A program made the translations under genes and the position numbers. The notes under the pieces are model-generated. The model was not told the origin of the DNA. It ran no database searches and worked only from the letters and a program-made list of their open reading frames with translations. A stretch of DNA of 64,000 bases. It comes from Aphelocoma coerulescens. Its lineage: Eukaryota > Chordata > Aves > Passeriformes > Corvidae. The stretch's first letter is position 1. Every line of letters starts with the position of its first letter. The stretch covers positions 20,001,497-20,065,496 of the forward strand of contig NC_091016.1 in assembly GCF_041296385.1 (NCBI RefSeq). The letters are read 5' to 3'. This document shows, piece by piece, positions 63,001 through 64,000 of this stretch.

Positions 63001-64000
63001 AACCCCACAAACCTTCTGAAACTGCAAGGGAACAAACATTTCTCACCAAGCCTAAGCACCCTCTGCTCTTAATCTGAATATATTTGAATTTCTCACTGAA
63101 TCTGCCAACATCCATTACAGTCACCATTAACAGGCCATGGTGGGATTTGAATTAATCAGTACAATTTACAAAATCCTTTGGAGCACAAAAACTTTTAGGA
63201 GCAGCTGAGTGGTGAAACCGTACTCAGGGGACAGGAGTTTTTCTAGCAAACAGTGGAGCAGGAAGGCAGATTGGAAGAGGAACATTCACTCTGGCTCCCA
63301 CCCTGCTTAATGAAAACCAACATTTGAGTCTGTGATAAACAGAGGAGTAGCCTGAGGTGTTTTGAACCTTCTCAACAAACAAGAGAGGCAGAGGAAGGCA
63401 TCAGGGAAGACAGCCAGCCGGTCATCAGTCCATCACTGAGAATTGTTTTAATTACTAAGGGGACAGAAGAACGGGGGAAAGAGATGTCTGGTGCAAAGTC
63501 AGAATACGTCAGATGTACCATTCTTTCCATTTCCCTCTCCAAGTGCTGCCCCACACTGAGTGATGCTTTTGAACCCCCACATGCCCACTGATGATTTAGA
63601 ATCTGTATTTGCATAAAGGGATTATAATTAAGTCCTCTGTGACTTCACACACAAATTTACTGCTCCCTTACAGACAGTACCCATCAGCTTTGTGCCCTTT
63701 GGCTGCTGTGGGATCATTATACCCAGATCGGCTGTAGTGTGCAATGTTAATTTGACACTTTAGCAACAGCCAGGAGTCCTGTTTTAGCTGTCCCTGTGCT
63801 TCACATTATTCTGTTCATACCCTTTAAGCTGGGACAGCCAGCGCTTGAGACAGGAGGCTACAGCAGAGCTGCTCGGCGAGCCAGCTCAGCTGAGAGCAGG
63901 GCTGTCAGAGGAGCTCCTGGAGATGGTGCAACTCCAGGTAGATCTCCAGCCAAAGCCTAAACCCGGGTGTCAAGGACACACCAGTTACCCATCTCACTCA
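60011..64000. other. Non-coding stretch to the window end
   Basis: No gene recognised. A run of 22 T lies at 62882-62903. The last about 160 bases are richer in G+C but too short to interpret. The AT-rich part at about 61900-62420 is free of recognised repeats. Confidence 0.55.
62882..62903. repeat. Poly-T run (22 T)
   Basis: Uninterrupted 22-T run on the plus strand, the longest homopolymer in the window. No retroelement body is recognisable next to it. Confidence 0.95.

Overview
The window is vertebrate nuclear DNA, almost certainly from a bird. The evidence is several CR1 LINE 3'-end fragments with the avian-type tail (repeats of an ATTCTATG-like octamer), one solo LTR of the common avian ERVL type, a compact CpG-island promoter, and one recognisable spliced gene. 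I cannot place the species more closely.

The only gene I can support is KCNK12, which encodes THIK-2, a two-pore-domain potassium channel subunit. It lies on the minus strand in two coding exons. Exon 1 (32250-32601) sits inside a GC-rich CpG island (about 31715-33240). Exon 2 (13067-13962) carries the rest of the protein. An 18287-bp phase-1 intron separates them and interrupts the first glycine codon of the first selectivity filter. Joined, the exons encode 415 residues with the normal K2P layout M1-P1-M2-M3-P2-M4 and a long cytoplasmic tail. Both filters read TIGFG. Wording around M2 (GLFGCAGTILFFNLFLERIIS) and at the C-terminus matches KCNK12 rather than its paralogue KCNK13.

Layout: 1-13066 is 3' flank of KCNK12, with a CR1 copy at 496-965 and candidate polyadenylation signals near 11.7-11.8 kb. 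13067-32601 is the gene, whose intron holds two short CR1 tails, a (CATC)n microsatellite and AT-rich stretches that may contain non-coding regulatory elements. 33241-64000 is upstream sequence with no recognisable exon. It carries a CR1 tail (about 50000-50264), a solo LTR (55262-55676, flanked by a near-perfect 5-bp target duplication), a probable old CR1/L3-like fragment (about 59750-60010), a 20-bp x 3 minisatellite and several homopolymer tracts. In mammals KCNK12 lies between MSH2 and MSH6/FBXO11; no exon of those genes is visible here.

I did not find a new biological system. The most useful points are the exact exon structure, the basic N-terminus that bears on the known intracellular retention of THIK-2, the promoter-proximal repeat, the internally deleted solo LTR, and several AT-rich candidate conserved non-coding elements that need an alignment to test.
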